Source: Pseudomonas fluorescens (lineage in GTDB: Bacteria; Pseudomonadota; Gammaproteobacteria; Pseudomonadales; Pseudomonadaceae). From it: 51,176 bases of DNA. Position 1 is the first letter of the stretch; every line of letters begins with the position of its first letter. Location of the stretch: NCBI RefSeq assembly GCF_000967965.1, contig NZ_LACC01000034.1:422-51597 (forward strand), given 5' to 3'. This document shows, one piece after another, positions 35,232 through 43,677 of the stretch. The notes under the pieces are model-generated. The model worked only from the letters and a program-made list of their open reading frames with translations. It was not told the DNA's origin and did no database searches. The position numbers were made by a program, and so were the translations under genes.

Positions 35232-36464
35232 ATGACTGCTTCATCCCCTTCTCTATTGCAACGCCTTAAACGCTTGAGCCTGGTCACACAGATCGTGATC
35301 GGCCTGATCGCCGGTATTGCCCTGGCGCTGATTGCCCCCGACCTGGCGAAGTCCACGGCGTTCATCGGCAAAGTGTTTGTCTCGGCGCTGAAAGCCGTCG
35401 CGCCGATTCTGGTGTTCGTGCTGGTCATGGCGTCGATTGCCAACCACAAACACGGTCAGGAAACCCACATCCGGCCGATTCTGTTCTTGTATCTGCTGGG
35501 CACTTTCGCCGCGGCCGTGGTCGCGGTGGTTGCCAGCATGACGTTCCCGTCGAGCCTGGTGCTGTCGACCCAGGACGTCGCGGTGACTGCGCCAGGCGGG
35601 ATTGGCGAAGTGTTGCAAAGCCTGTTGCTGAGCGTGGTCGATAATCCGGTCAGCGCCCTGATGAATGCCAATTTCATCGGCATCCTGGCGTGGGCCATCG
35701 GTATGGGCATTGCCATCCGCCACGCCGGCGACACCACCCGTGAAGTGCTGGGCGACCTGTCCAACGGCGTGACGGTGATCGTGCGTCTGGTGATCAGCTT
35801 CGCCCCGCTGGGCATCTTCGGCCTGGTGGCATCGACCCTGGCCACTTCCGGTTTCGGCGCCTTGATCGGCTATGCGCACCTGCTGGCTGTGCTGCTGGGC
35901 TGCATGCTGTTCGTGGCGCTGGTGATGAACCCGCTCATCGTGTTCTGGAAACTGCGTCGCAACCCGTACCCGCTGGTGCTGACCTGCCTGCGCGAAAGCG
36001 GCATCACGGCGTTCTTCACCCGTAGTTCGGCGGCGAACATTCCGGTCAACCTGGAGTTGAGCAAGCGTCTGGGCCTGCACGAAGACACCTACTCGGTATC
36101 GATCCCGCTGGGCGCGACCATCAACATGGCCGGCGCGGCAATCACCATCACCGTACTGACCCTGGCGGCCGTGCACACGCTGGGCATCGCCGTGGACATT
36201 CCCACCGCGATCCTGCTGAGCGTCGTCGCGGCAATCTGCGCCTGCGGTGCTTCGGGTGTGGCCGGTGGTTCGCTGTTGCTGATTCCACTGGCCTGCAGCC
36301 TGTTCGGCATCCCGAGCGAAATCGCCATGCAGGTGGTCGCGGTCGGCTTCATCATCGGCGTGTTGCAGGACTCGGCGGAAACCGCGCTGAACTCCTCCAC
36401 CGATGTGCTGTTCACCGCGGCGGCTTGCCTGGGTGAAGAGGCAAAAGCAGAACGCCTGGCCTGA
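35232..36464 (+). CDS. sstT: Sodium:serine/threonine symporter SstT
   Basis: 410 residues from the ATG at 35232 (MTASSPSLLQRLKRLSLVTQ). DAACS-family signatures: the TRSSAANIPVNLEL reentrant loop and IPLGATINMAGAAITITV with the conserved Asn. Hydrophobic throughout, eight helices plus hairpin loops as in glutamate-transporter folds. It imports Ser and Thr with sodium. In-frame codons upstream to 35136 lie in non-coding sequence. A REP doublet follows the stop. Confidence 0.93.
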   Translation: MTASSPSLLQRLKRLSLVTQIVIGLIAGIALALIAPDLAKSTAFIGKVFVSALKAVAPILVFVLVMASIANHKHGQETHIRPILFLYLLGTFAAAVVAVVASMTFPSSLVLSTQDVAVTAPGGIGEVLQSLLLSVVDNPVSALMNANFIGILAWAIGMGIAIRHAGDTTREVLGDLSNGVTVIVRLVISFAPLGIFGLVASTLATSGFGALIGYAHLLAVLLGCMLFVALVMNPLIVFWKLRRNPYPLVLTCLRESGITAFFTRSSAANIPVNLELSKRLGLHEDTYSVSIPLGATINMAGAAITITVLTLAAVHTLGIAVDIPTAILLSVVAAICACGASGVAGGSLLLIPLACSLFGIPSEIAMQVVAVGFIIGVLQDSAETALNSSTDVLFTAAACLGEEAKAERLA

Positions 36465-36474
36465 CACAAATCCT

Positions 36475-36564
36475 TGTAGGAGTGAGCCTGCTCGCGATAG
36501 CGTTTAATCATTCAACATAGATGTCGCCTGATACTCCGCCATCGCGAGCAGGCTCACTCCTACA
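36475..36564. repeat. REP doublet 1
   Basis: Perfect 24-base inverted pair, beginning TGTAGGAGTGAGCCTGCTCG and ending with its complement (36475-36498, 36541-36564), with a 42-nt spacer. It lies directly after sstT. Confidence 0.92.
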
Positions 36565-36599
36565 GGAACCGTGGTGTAGCTGATAAATGCGTACACATG

Positions 36600-36637
36600 A
36601 AAAAGCCCCCGCAACCTGAGGTTGCGGGGGCTTTTTT
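36600..36637. terminator. Bidirectional terminator between sstT and DUF1993 gene
   Basis: AAAAGCCCCCGCAACC / GGTTGCGGGGGCTTTT stem with TGAG loop; A-run and T-run on both sides serve both convergent genes. Confidence 0.93.
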
Positions 36638-36650
36638 GTACCTGGACGGT

Positions 36651-37160
36651 TTAGAACGCGCCCATGTAGTCGCGCTTGCCCACTTCCACGCCGTTGTGGC
36701 GCAGCAGTGCGTAAGTGGTGGTGACGTGGAAGAAGAACTGCGGCAGGCCGTAGGTCAGCAGGTAGGACTGGCCGCTGAAGCGCTTCTCTTTAGGCGTGCC
36801 CGGACGGGTGACGATCTCGATGCCTTCCTTGCCGTTGATCTGCGCAGGCGTAATGCTGCCGATGAAAGCCAGGGCCTTGGCGATCAGCGCTTGCAAATCC
36901 GCGAAGGTGGTTTCTGTGTCGTCGTACTTCGGCAATTCGACTTCGGCCAGGCGACCGGTAACGCCCTTGCTGAAATCAACGGCGATCTGCACCTGACGCA
37001 CCAGCGGGAACATGTCCGGGAACAGGCGCGCTTGCAGGAAGGCGTTAGGGTCGATGTTTTTTTCGGTGGCGTGAGCTTCGGCTTTTTTCAGTACATCGCT
37101 CAGAGCGTTGAGCATTTGCTGGAAAACAGGCACGGAAGCGTCGTACAGGGAAATGGTCAT
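36651..37160 (-). CDS. DUF1993 family protein
   Basis: 169 residues. It begins MTISLYDASVPVFQQMLNAL and carries the DUF1993 core (FPDMFPLVRQVQIAVDFSKG, then NGKEGIEIV and LPQFFFHVTTTYALLRHNG), a DinB-like four-helix fold. Soluble; no catalytic motif recognised. It is convergent with sstT and divided from the steroid cluster by only 76 bp, but its content gives no reason to link it with steroid catabolism. Confidence 0.85.
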   Translation of the reverse strand: MTISLYDASVPVFQQMLNALSDVLKKAEAHATEKNIDPNAFLQARLFPDMFPLVRQVQIAVDFSKGVTGRLAEVELPKYDDTETTFADLQALIAKALAFIGSITPAQINGKEGIEIVTRPGTPKEKRFSGQSYLLTYGLPQFFFHVTTTYALLRHNGVEVGKRDYMGAF

Positions 37161-37236
37161 GGCAGGTCTCGTGTGGTGACAGAGGGAAACGTCGGCCGAT
37201 TATAGCCGCGCGCCGCCCTCCCGAGACCGGACTTTT

Positions 37237-38112
37237 TCAGCTGCCGTACACTTTGGCCGCCGGAACGGCCTGAGCCACCAACTGTGCAACGGCGTCGCCC
37301 ATCTCGCCGACCGCCCAACGGCCCTGGCGATCCAGTTGCGGACCACGGCGCCAGCCGTCGGCGATGGACAACTTGCCGCCCTCGACCTCGAACATCTGCC
37401 CGGTCACCTCGGCGGAAGCCTCGGAGCCGAGCCACACAACCAACGGCGCGACGTTTTCCGGGGCGAAGTAATCGAAGCCTTCTTCCGGTTTTTTCATGGT
37501 GTCGGCGAACACTTGCTCGGTCATCCCGGTGCGAGCGGCCGGGGCCAAGGCGTTGGCGGTGATCCCGTAGCGGCGCAGTTCAGCCGCCTGCACCAGCGTC
37601 AGCGAGGCAATACCGCCCTTGGCCGCCGCGTAGTTGGACTGGCCAATGGAGCCCTGCAAACCGGCGCCGGAACTGGTGTTGATGATCCGCGCATCGACCT
37701 TGGCGCCACCCTTGGCCTGCTCGCGCCAGTACTTCACGGCGTGACTGGAAATGCAGAAGTGGCCTTTGAGGTGCACGGCTACCACGGCGTCCCAGTCGGC
37801 TTCGCTGAGGCTGGCGAACATGCGGTCGCGGCAGATGCCAGCGTTGTTGACCACCACGTTCAGGTCGCCGAAGGTTTCGATGGCCTGGCGCACGATCAGC
37901 CCCGCCGAGTCATAGCGGGTGATGTCGTCGCTGTTGGCCACGGCACTGCCGCCCAGGCCGAGGATTTCACCGACCACGGCCAGCGCCGCTTCGCGGTTGA
38001 TGTCGTTGACCACCACTTTCGCGCCTTCGGCAGCGAAGGCCAGCGCGTAGGAGCGGCCCAGGCCACCGCCGGCACCGGTGATGATCACCACACGGTTTTC
38101 ACAGATCTTCAT
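37237..38112 (-). CDS. SDR-family dehydrogenase, probable 3-hydroxyacyl-CoA step of steroid C/D-ring degradation
   Basis: 291 residues. NAD(P) site TGAGGGLGR near the N-terminus, NNAG at about 90, catalytic Ser in INTSSGAG and YxxxK in SNYAAAKGG. It resembles the hydroxyacyl-CoA dehydrogenase part of HSD17B4-type multifunctional enzymes and the SDRs of the mycobacterial KstR2 regulon (Rv3548c/Rv3559c type); which of the two it corresponds to is not decided. AAGGATG lies before the ATG. It is the last gene of the steroid cluster, split from the thiolase by a REP doublet. Its C-terminal about 35 residues extend past the usual SDR length. Confidence 0.75.
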   Translation of the reverse strand: MKICENRVVIITGAGGGLGRSYALAFAAEGAKVVVNDINREAALAVVGEILGLGGSAVANSDDITRYDSAGLIVRQAIETFGDLNVVVNNAGICRDRMFASLSEADWDAVVAVHLKGHFCISSHAVKYWREQAKGGAKVDARIINTSSGAGLQGSIGQSNYAAAKGGIASLTLVQAAELRRYGITANALAPAARTGMTEQVFADTMKKPEEGFDYFAPENVAPLVVWLGSEASAEVTGQMFEVEGGKLSIADGWRRGPQLDRQGRWAVGEMGDAVAQLVAQAVPAAKVYGS

Positions 38113-38153
38113 GTTCTACATCCTTCAAATTCATCACGGGTCAACACAATCCC

Positions 38154-38242
38154 TGTAGGAGCGAACCTGCTCGCGATAGTGGTGGGTCAGCCAACATTGA
38201 TGTAGCTGACACTACGTCTTCGCGAGCAGGCTCGCTCCTACA
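38154..38242. repeat. REP doublet 2
   Basis: TGTAGGAGCGAACCTGCTCGCGA and its near-complement with a spacer of about 40 nt, lying between the SDR and thiolase genes. Confidence 0.9.
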
Positions 38243-38262
38243 GGATCGGTGTACATCCTGGT

Positions 38263-39411
38263 TTACAAGCGTTCGATGATCGTCACGTTGGCCTGGCCGC
38301 CGCCTTCGCACATGGTCTGCATGCCGAAGCGACCGCCGCTGCGTTCCAGTTCATGCAGCAAGGTGCACATCAAGCGGGTGCCGGTGGCGCCCAATGGATG
38401 ACCGAGGGCAATCGCGCCGCCGTTGACGTTGGTCTGTTCATGGGGATAACCGGTCTCTTTCAACCAGGCCATGGCCACCGACGCGAAGGCTTCGTTGATC
38501 TCCACCCGGTCGATATCTTCCAGCTTCATGCCGGCACGCTTGAGTGCGTAGGCGGTGGCCGGGATCGGCGCAGTGAGCATCCAGATAGGGTCTTCGGCGC
38601 GCACGCTCAGGTGATGGATGCGTGCCCGTGGCGTCAGGCCGTAACGCTTGAGCGCCGCCTCCGAGACAATCAGCATCGCGCTGGCCGCGTCACAGGTCTG
38701 GCTCGACACCGCGGCGGTCACCCGGTCGCAGCCGAACAGGACTTCCAGCTCGGCCATTTTTTCCAGGCTGGTCTGGCGTGGCGTTTCGTCATGCAGCACG
38801 CCGGCCAGTGGCACGATTTCGCGATTGAAGCGGCCTTGCTCGATGGCCTGCAAGGCACGTCGATGGGACTCAAGCGAATAGGCTTCAAGCTGGGCCCGGG
38901 ACAGGTCCCACTTTTCCGCGATCATCTGCGCCGAACGGAACTGCGTTGGCGGTTGCGCGCCATAGCGCCGCACCCAGCCTTCGGAACCGCTGAACGGATC
39001 GGTGAAGCCCAAGGGCTCGGCGGCGATCATCGCCGAGGAAATCGGGATCTGGGTCATGGTCTGCACGCCACCGGCGACGACCACGTCCTGAGTGCCGCTC
39101 ATCACTGCTTGCGCCGCGAAGTGCACCGCTTGCTGCGACGAACCGCACTGGCGATCGATGGTGGTGCCCGGCACCGCTTGCGACAGGCCGGCCGCCAGCC
39201 AACTGGTACGGGCGATGTCCCCGGCCAGCGGGCCGATGGTGTCGACACAGCCGAAGATCACGTCGTCGTAATCCTCGTCGGGAATGGCATTGCGCTCGAC
39301 CAGCGCACGCAATACATGCGCACCCAGGTCGGCGGCGTGAATCTGGCTCAGACCACCCTTGCGCCGCCCGGTGGGCGTACGCAGGGCGTCGACAATATAG
39401 GCTTCAGGCAT
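38263..39411 (-). CDS. fadA6: Acetyl-CoA C-acyltransferase (thiolase), FadA6-like
   Basis: 382 residues. Active-site Cys in DRQCGSSQQ, the His in NGGAIALGHPLGATG, and the second Cys in QTMCEGGGQAN. It is of the FadA6 type assigned in Mycobacterium tuberculosis to late steroid-ring beta-oxidation: cleavage of a 3-ketoacyl-CoA to a shorter acyl-CoA plus acetyl-CoA. GAGG lies before the ATG. REP doublets on both sides set it apart from the tight operon, though direction is the same. The symbol is by analogy. Confidence 0.75.
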   Translation of the reverse strand: MPEAYIVDALRTPTGRRKGGLSQIHAADLGAHVLRALVERNAIPDEDYDDVIFGCVDTIGPLAGDIARTSWLAAGLSQAVPGTTIDRQCGSSQQAVHFAAQAVMSGTQDVVVAGGVQTMTQIPISSAMIAAEPLGFTDPFSGSEGWVRRYGAQPPTQFRSAQMIAEKWDLSRAQLEAYSLESHRRALQAIEQGRFNREIVPLAGVLHDETPRQTSLEKMAELEVLFGCDRVTAAVSSQTCDAASAMLIVSEAALKRYGLTPRARIHHLSVRAEDPIWMLTAPIPATAYALKRAGMKLEDIDRVEINEAFASVAMAWLKETGYPHEQTNVNGGAIALGHPLGATGTRLMCTLLHELERSGGRFGMQTMCEGGGQANVTIIERL

Positions 39412-39463
39412 GGTCTACCTCGGTGAAAAAATTAAAATCAGGCATTGAGAGCGCCGAAAAACC

Positions 39464-39553
39464 TGTGGGAGCGAGCCTGCTCGCGAATGCGTCAGTTCAG
39501 TCGACAACAATGTTGAATGTGCTGCCGCCTTCGCGAGCAGGCTCGCTCCCACA
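39464..39553. repeat. REP doublet 3
   Basis: TGTGGGAGCGAGCCTGCTCGCGA and complement (ending 39553) with a spacer of about 42 nt, between the thiolase and acyl-CoA dehydrogenase genes. Confidence 0.92.
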
Positions 39554-39579
39554 AGGGGGGCGTCCCCCTTACTGACTGG

Positions 39580-40635
39580 TTAGAACGTATTGCCCGCACC
39601 CAGTTCTGGGTTGCCGTCAAACAGCGCCGCGCGAATCCGCCCTTTGTGATGGCCGCGATCGCCCCAGACCTTGTCCAGGGCCCAGGCGCGCTTCATGAAC
39701 AGATGCAAGTCGACTTCCCAGGTGTAACCCATGGCGCCGTGGGCCTGGATGGTGTTCTTCGCCGCGAGCATGGCCGCTTCCGCCGTTGCCAGCTTGGCGT
39801 GGGACACCAGCACGTCCTGCCCCGGTTGTTGCTCGGCCAGCGCATAAGCGGCGCGGTACAGCGGACCCTTGGCGAACTCGATCTGCACCGCGACGTTGGC
39901 CATCAAGTGCTTGACCGCCTGGAACGAACCCACCGGCTTGCCGAACTGTTTGCGCTCGAAGGTGTAGTCCACCGCCAGGTCGACCATGCGTTTGGCCAGC
40001 CCGAGCAATTGCGCGGCACTGGCGAGGGCGCCACGGTTGAAGGTGGCCGCCCACAGTTGCCGTCCTTGTTCACCGCTGGCCACGCACGTGGCAGGTGTTG
40101 GCGTCCACTCGACCTGGAACAACTGCCGGCTCGGATCAACCGACTCGTTGCGGGTCAAGCGCACGGCATCACGCTCCAGGGCATGCACTTCGTCACCATT
40201 GGCCAGCAACAGTAGATCGGCAACGTGGGCATCGCTGACCAGCGGGTTACCTGGCTCGGAAACCGCGAGACGCGCACGGCCCTCGGCCACTCGCGACAGC
40301 CATTTTTGTTTGAGTGGCGCATGTTGCTCATCCAGGGCGGCGAGCAACGGCACGCCGATCAACATGGTGTCCACCAGCGGCTCTGGCAGCCCGGCATACC
40401 CACACTCCTGCGCGATCAGAATGAAGTCCAGCTCATTCATGCCCATGCCGTCCTGCGCCTCGGGCACGGTCAGGGCGGTCAGGCCCAGCTCCACCAGTTG
40501 TGCCCAGAGCTGATCACTGCGCCCGCTGTCGCTCTGCCACAGTTCGCGAATGCGTTCCGGAGTGACTTCGTTGATCAAGAAGCTGCGGACGTTGTCCTGA
40601 AACAGCAGTTGGTCGCGGCTGAAACTAAAGTCCAT
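39580..40635 (-). CDS. Acyl-CoA dehydrogenase, small subunit type (FadE32/33-like)
   Basis: 351 residues, shorter than typical acyl-CoA dehydrogenases (about 380-400) and poor in the FAD/substrate consensus in the middle. The recognisable parts are MDFSFSRDQLLFQDNVRSFL, FERKQFGKPVGSFQAVKH and the closing QAHGAMGYTWEVDLHLFMKR. In steroid degraders such short ACADs pair with a full-length one into alpha2beta2 enzymes. The full-length partner lies immediately upstream, 10 nt away, with a good ribosome site in between. Substrate is inferred from the cluster, not from sequence. Confidence 0.78.
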   Translation of the reverse strand: MDFSFSRDQLLFQDNVRSFLINEVTPERIRELWQSDSGRSDQLWAQLVELGLTALTVPEAQDGMGMNELDFILIAQECGYAGLPEPLVDTMLIGVPLLAALDEQHAPLKQKWLSRVAEGRARLAVSEPGNPLVSDAHVADLLLLANGDEVHALERDAVRLTRNESVDPSRQLFQVEWTPTPATCVASGEQGRQLWAATFNRGALASAAQLLGLAKRMVDLAVDYTFERKQFGKPVGSFQAVKHLMANVAVQIEFAKGPLYRAAYALAEQQPGQDVLVSHAKLATAEAAMLAAKNTIQAHGAMGYTWEVDLHLFMKRAWALDKVWGDRGHHKGRIRAALFDGNPELGAGNTF

Positions 40636-40645
40636 GGTCTATTCC

Positions 40646-41812
40646 TCAGGCACGCGGCATGCCGAGCATGCGTTCGGCAATGATGTTGCGCTGGATCTCG
40701 TTGGTGCCGGCGTAGATCGGCCCGGCCTGGGCAAACAGGAAACCTTCCAGCCAATGGCCGACGTCACCGGCGGCCGGGGCATCGGGCAGCAGTTCGCCAC
40801 GCAAGCCGAGAATGCTCATGGCGGTGTCGTGCATGCGCTGGTCAAGTTCGGACCAGAAGATCTTGTTGGTCGACGACTCCGGCCCGATCTTGCCGCCCTG
40901 CACCAGTTGCGAAGCAGTCATGTAGGTGCTCAGGGTGTAGGCCTCGGCATCGAGCCAGGCGCGCATCACGGCCTCACCAATGGCCGGATCGCGGTCGGCG
41001 TGCTCACGATTGGCCAGGTACAGCTGCACCAGGCGCTTGGCGGTTTCCTGGAAGCGCGCCGGTGAACGCAGCAACAAGCCTCGCTCGAAACCGGCGGTGG
41101 ACATCGCCACATGCCAGCCCATGCCTTCGCCACCGAGGGCGTTCTCCACCGGCACCTTGACGTCGTCGAAGAAGATCTCGGCGAAACCCGGCAAACCGTT
41201 GAGCTGCGGAATCGGCCGCACGGTGATGCCAGGCGTGTCCAGCGGCAGCAGGATGAAGGTCAGGCCGTGATGTCGCTGGGACTGCGAGTCGGTACGGAAA
41301 ATACCGAACGCCCAATCCGCCCACACCGCACGGGTCGACCAGGTTTTCTGGCCGTTGATCACGTAGTGGTCACCCACCCGTTCAGCCTTGGAACGGATCG
41401 CCGCCATGTCGGAACCGGCACCCGGCTCGGACCAGGCCTGGGCCCAGATGTCTTCGCCTGTGGCCATGCGCGGCAGGAATCGCGCTTTCTGCTCTGCGCT
41501 GCCGTACTCCATCAGGGTCGGGCCGAGCAGGAAGATGCCGTTCTGGTTGACCCGTGCCGGTGCCCCGGAACGGTAGTATTCCTCTTCGAAAATCAGCCAC
41601 TCGATCAGGTCACAGCCGCGCCCGCCAAGTTCTGTCGGCCAGGTGACCATGCCCCAACGGCCTTCATTGAGCTTGGCTTCCCAGGCCCGGTGCTGGGCAA
41701 AGCCAGACTCGGTGTCGAACGATTGCAGCGGTTCACTCGGTACATTGGCCGCCAGCCAGGTCCGCGCCTCGGCGCGAAAGGCCTGCTGGGCCGGGGTATA
41801 AGTCAGGTCCAT
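40646..41812 (-). CDS. Acyl-CoA dehydrogenase, full-length (FadE30-like)
   Basis: 388 residues from the ATG at 41812 (AAGG 8 nt upstream; an earlier in-frame start at 41842 overlaps the crotonase gene and is rejected). FAD site region AQAWSEPGAGSD, flavin/substrate strand GQKTWSTRAVWADW, C-terminal AGTNEIQRNIIAERMLG. FadE30 of M. tuberculosis is of nearly this length and acts in the propionyl-CoA side-chain step of HIP degradation. The gene starts 10 nt after the EchA20-like gene. Substrate inferred. Confidence 0.8.
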   Translation of the reverse strand: MDLTYTPAQQAFRAEARTWLAANVPSEPLQSFDTESGFAQHRAWEAKLNEGRWGMVTWPTELGGRGCDLIEWLIFEEEYYRSGAPARVNQNGIFLLGPTLMEYGSAEQKARFLPRMATGEDIWAQAWSEPGAGSDMAAIRSKAERVGDHYVINGQKTWSTRAVWADWAFGIFRTDSQSQRHHGLTFILLPLDTPGITVRPIPQLNGLPGFAEIFFDDVKVPVENALGGEGMGWHVAMSTAGFERGLLLRSPARFQETAKRLVQLYLANREHADRDPAIGEAVMRAWLDAEAYTLSTYMTASQLVQGGKIGPESSTNKIFWSELDQRMHDTAMSILGLRGELLPDAPAAGDVGHWLEGFLFAQAGPIYAGTNEIQRNIIAERMLGMPRA

Positions 41813-41822
41813 GGATATGCCT

Positions 41823-42578
41823 TCAGCCGTTGAATCGGGCATCGCGTTTCTCGACGAACGAGTCGCGTGCTTCCTGAGAGTCCAGTGAGCGATAGGCTTC
41901 GAGGGTGAAGCCTTGCTCCCAGCGGTATTTGTCTTCCAGATTGCCGTCTTCGATGCCGCTCAGCGCTTCCTTGGCCAGGCTGATCATGCCGGGGCTCTTG
42001 GCGGCGATGGTGCGGGCGATCTGCAACGTGGCTTCGCGCAAGTCTTCGCGCTTGACCACCCGCTCCACCGCGCCCAGGCGGTAGGCTTCTGCGGCGTCGA
42101 TGGCCTCGCCGGTGAAGTACATGTGGCGGACTTTCTGCACCGGGAACAGGCGCTGCAAATGCGCACCGCCGCCCATGGCCCCGCGATCCACTTCCGGCAC
42201 GCCGAAGGTGGCGCACTCGGACGCGACGATGATGTCGGCGGCGCCGCAGATACCGATGCCGCCGCCCAGCACGAAGCCGTGCACGGCCACGATCACCGGT
42301 TTCGGGTTGCGGTGGATGGCCTTGAAGCTGTCGTAGTTGCCCTTGTTCACCGCGACGATCAGGTTGCCGTCGGCGGCCAGTTCCTTGATATCGACCCCGG
42401 CGCAGAAGCCGCGGCCTTCGGCACGGATCACGATCACCCGCACATCGCTGTTGCGACCCAGGCCCTCGATCTCGCTGGCGATATCGGCCCAGCCCTGGCA
42501 ATTGAAGGCGTTGACCGGTGGTCGGTTGAAGACCAGTTCGGCAATGCCGTTATCGATACTGACGCTAAATGGTTTCAT
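41823..42578 (-). CDS. Crotonase, EchA20-like ring-opening hydrolase candidate
   Basis: 251 residues. The oxyanion-hole signature RAEGRGFCAGVDIKE is followed by GGGIGICGAADIIVASECAT and GVPEVDRGAMGGGAHLQ, and the C-terminus carries WEQGFT. I recall the same VDIKE and GALGAATH-type segments in M. tuberculosis EchA20 (Rv3550), which hydrolyses the ring-D ketone of the HIP-derived CoA ester. The pairing with ipdA/ipdB/ipdC fits. Alternative: an ordinary enoyl-CoA hydratase. Confidence 0.72.
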   Translation of the reverse strand: MKPFSVSIDNGIAELVFNRPPVNAFNCQGWADIASEIEGLGRNSDVRVIVIRAEGRGFCAGVDIKELAADGNLIVAVNKGNYDSFKAIHRNPKPVIVAVHGFVLGGGIGICGAADIIVASECATFGVPEVDRGAMGGGAHLQRLFPVQKVRHMYFTGEAIDAAEAYRLGAVERVVKREDLREATLQIARTIAAKSPGMISLAKEALSGIEDGNLEDKYRWEQGFTLEAYRSLDSQEARDSFVEKRDARFNG

Positions 42579-42607
42579 GGTTTCCTTCCTTCACAATGCA
42601 TGGCCCC

Positions 42608-43675
42608 TTACGACACACGGCGGCACAGCTCGCCCAGGCGCGCTTCGGCGTCGCGGACGATCTGTTCAATCAATTGGGCGCAGCTGGGCAAGCTGTCGAT
42701 GGATGCGGCGATCTGCCCGGCGGGCAACACGCCCGCGGCCGGTTGCCCGTCGACCATGGCTTTCTGGATCACCATCGGCGCGTTGGCGGCCATGATGCTT
42801 TGCGCGGCGGTCAACTCTCCGCTGCCGCGCATCTTCAGCGCGCTGGTGAACAACTGGGTCAGGCTCATGCCGGTGTGGCGGCGGTAGGCCAGGCCACTCT
42901 GCAAGGCCAGCAACAGGCGCTTGAGGCCGCCGCTGTTTTCCAGCTGATTGAGCAATTCGTTGCGGATCATCCGTTGCGGCATGCCGTCGATGGCGCGGCT
43001 GATGATGATCGCCGCCGGGTCCTTGACCGCCAGGTAACGGGCCAACGTCGCCTGGGGCACCGGGCTGTCGGCGCACATCAGGAACCGCGTGCCCATGGCG
43101 ATGCCTTCGGCACCGTAGGCCAGGGCCGAGACCAGCCCCTTGCCGTCCTTGAAACCGCCGGCCGCCACCACGGGCACCGACACGGCATTGACCACTTGAT
43201 CAAGCAGCATCGAGGTCGGTACGGAACCGGTATGTCCCCCGCCCTCGCCGCCCTGTACGGTCACCGCATCGGCGCCCATTTCCACGGCTTTCTGCGCATG
43301 CTTGAGCGCGCCCACTGTGGGAATGCACACCACGCCGGCATCCTTCAGGCGGCTGATCATTTGCTTGCCCGGCGAACGGCTGTAGCTGACCGCCCGGACT
43401 TTATGGCGCAACACCAGCTCGACGATCTCGCTGGCATTGGCTTGGTACATATGGAAATTCACCCCAAACGGCTGATCGGTCAGGCGCCGGGTTTCGATAA
43501 TCGCCGCTTCCATCTGCTGCGGTTCGATGGTCGCTCCGGCGAGAAAACCGAAACCACCAGCATTGCCCGTGGCCGCCACCAGTTTCGGGTCGGCGACCCA
43601 GCCCATGGCGGTCTGGATGATCGGGTAGCGGCAACCGAGCAGTTCAGTCAAACGGGTATTCAACGAGATCGCCAT
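42608..43675 (-). CDS. ipdC: Nitronate monooxygenase-family flavoprotein, IpdC-like
   Basis: 355 residues from the ATG at 43675 (CGAGG 8-9 nt upstream); a GTG at 43681 that overlaps the upstream stop is an alternative. It opens MAISLNTRLTELLGCRYPII and has the 2-nitropropane-dioxygenase/FMN pattern QGGEGGGHTG. The mycobacterial IpdC (Rv3553) is a flavin-dependent protein of the same length in the HIP pathway. It overlaps the start context of the neighbouring crotonase, so the two are translationally coupled. Confidence 0.75.
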   Translation of the reverse strand: MAISLNTRLTELLGCRYPIIQTAMGWVADPKLVAATGNAGGFGFLAGATIEPQQMEAAIIETRRLTDQPFGVNFHMYQANASEIVELVLRHKVRAVSYSRSPGKQMISRLKDAGVVCIPTVGALKHAQKAVEMGADAVTVQGGEGGGHTGSVPTSMLLDQVVNAVSVPVVAAGGFKDGKGLVSALAYGAEGIAMGTRFLMCADSPVPQATLARYLAVKDPAAIIISRAIDGMPQRMIRNELLNQLENSGGLKRLLLALQSGLAYRRHTGMSLTQLFTSALKMRGSGELTAAQSIMAANAPMVIQKAMVDGQPAAGVLPAGQIAASIDSLPSCAQLIEQIVRDAEARLGELCRRVS

Positions 43676-43677
43676 GT

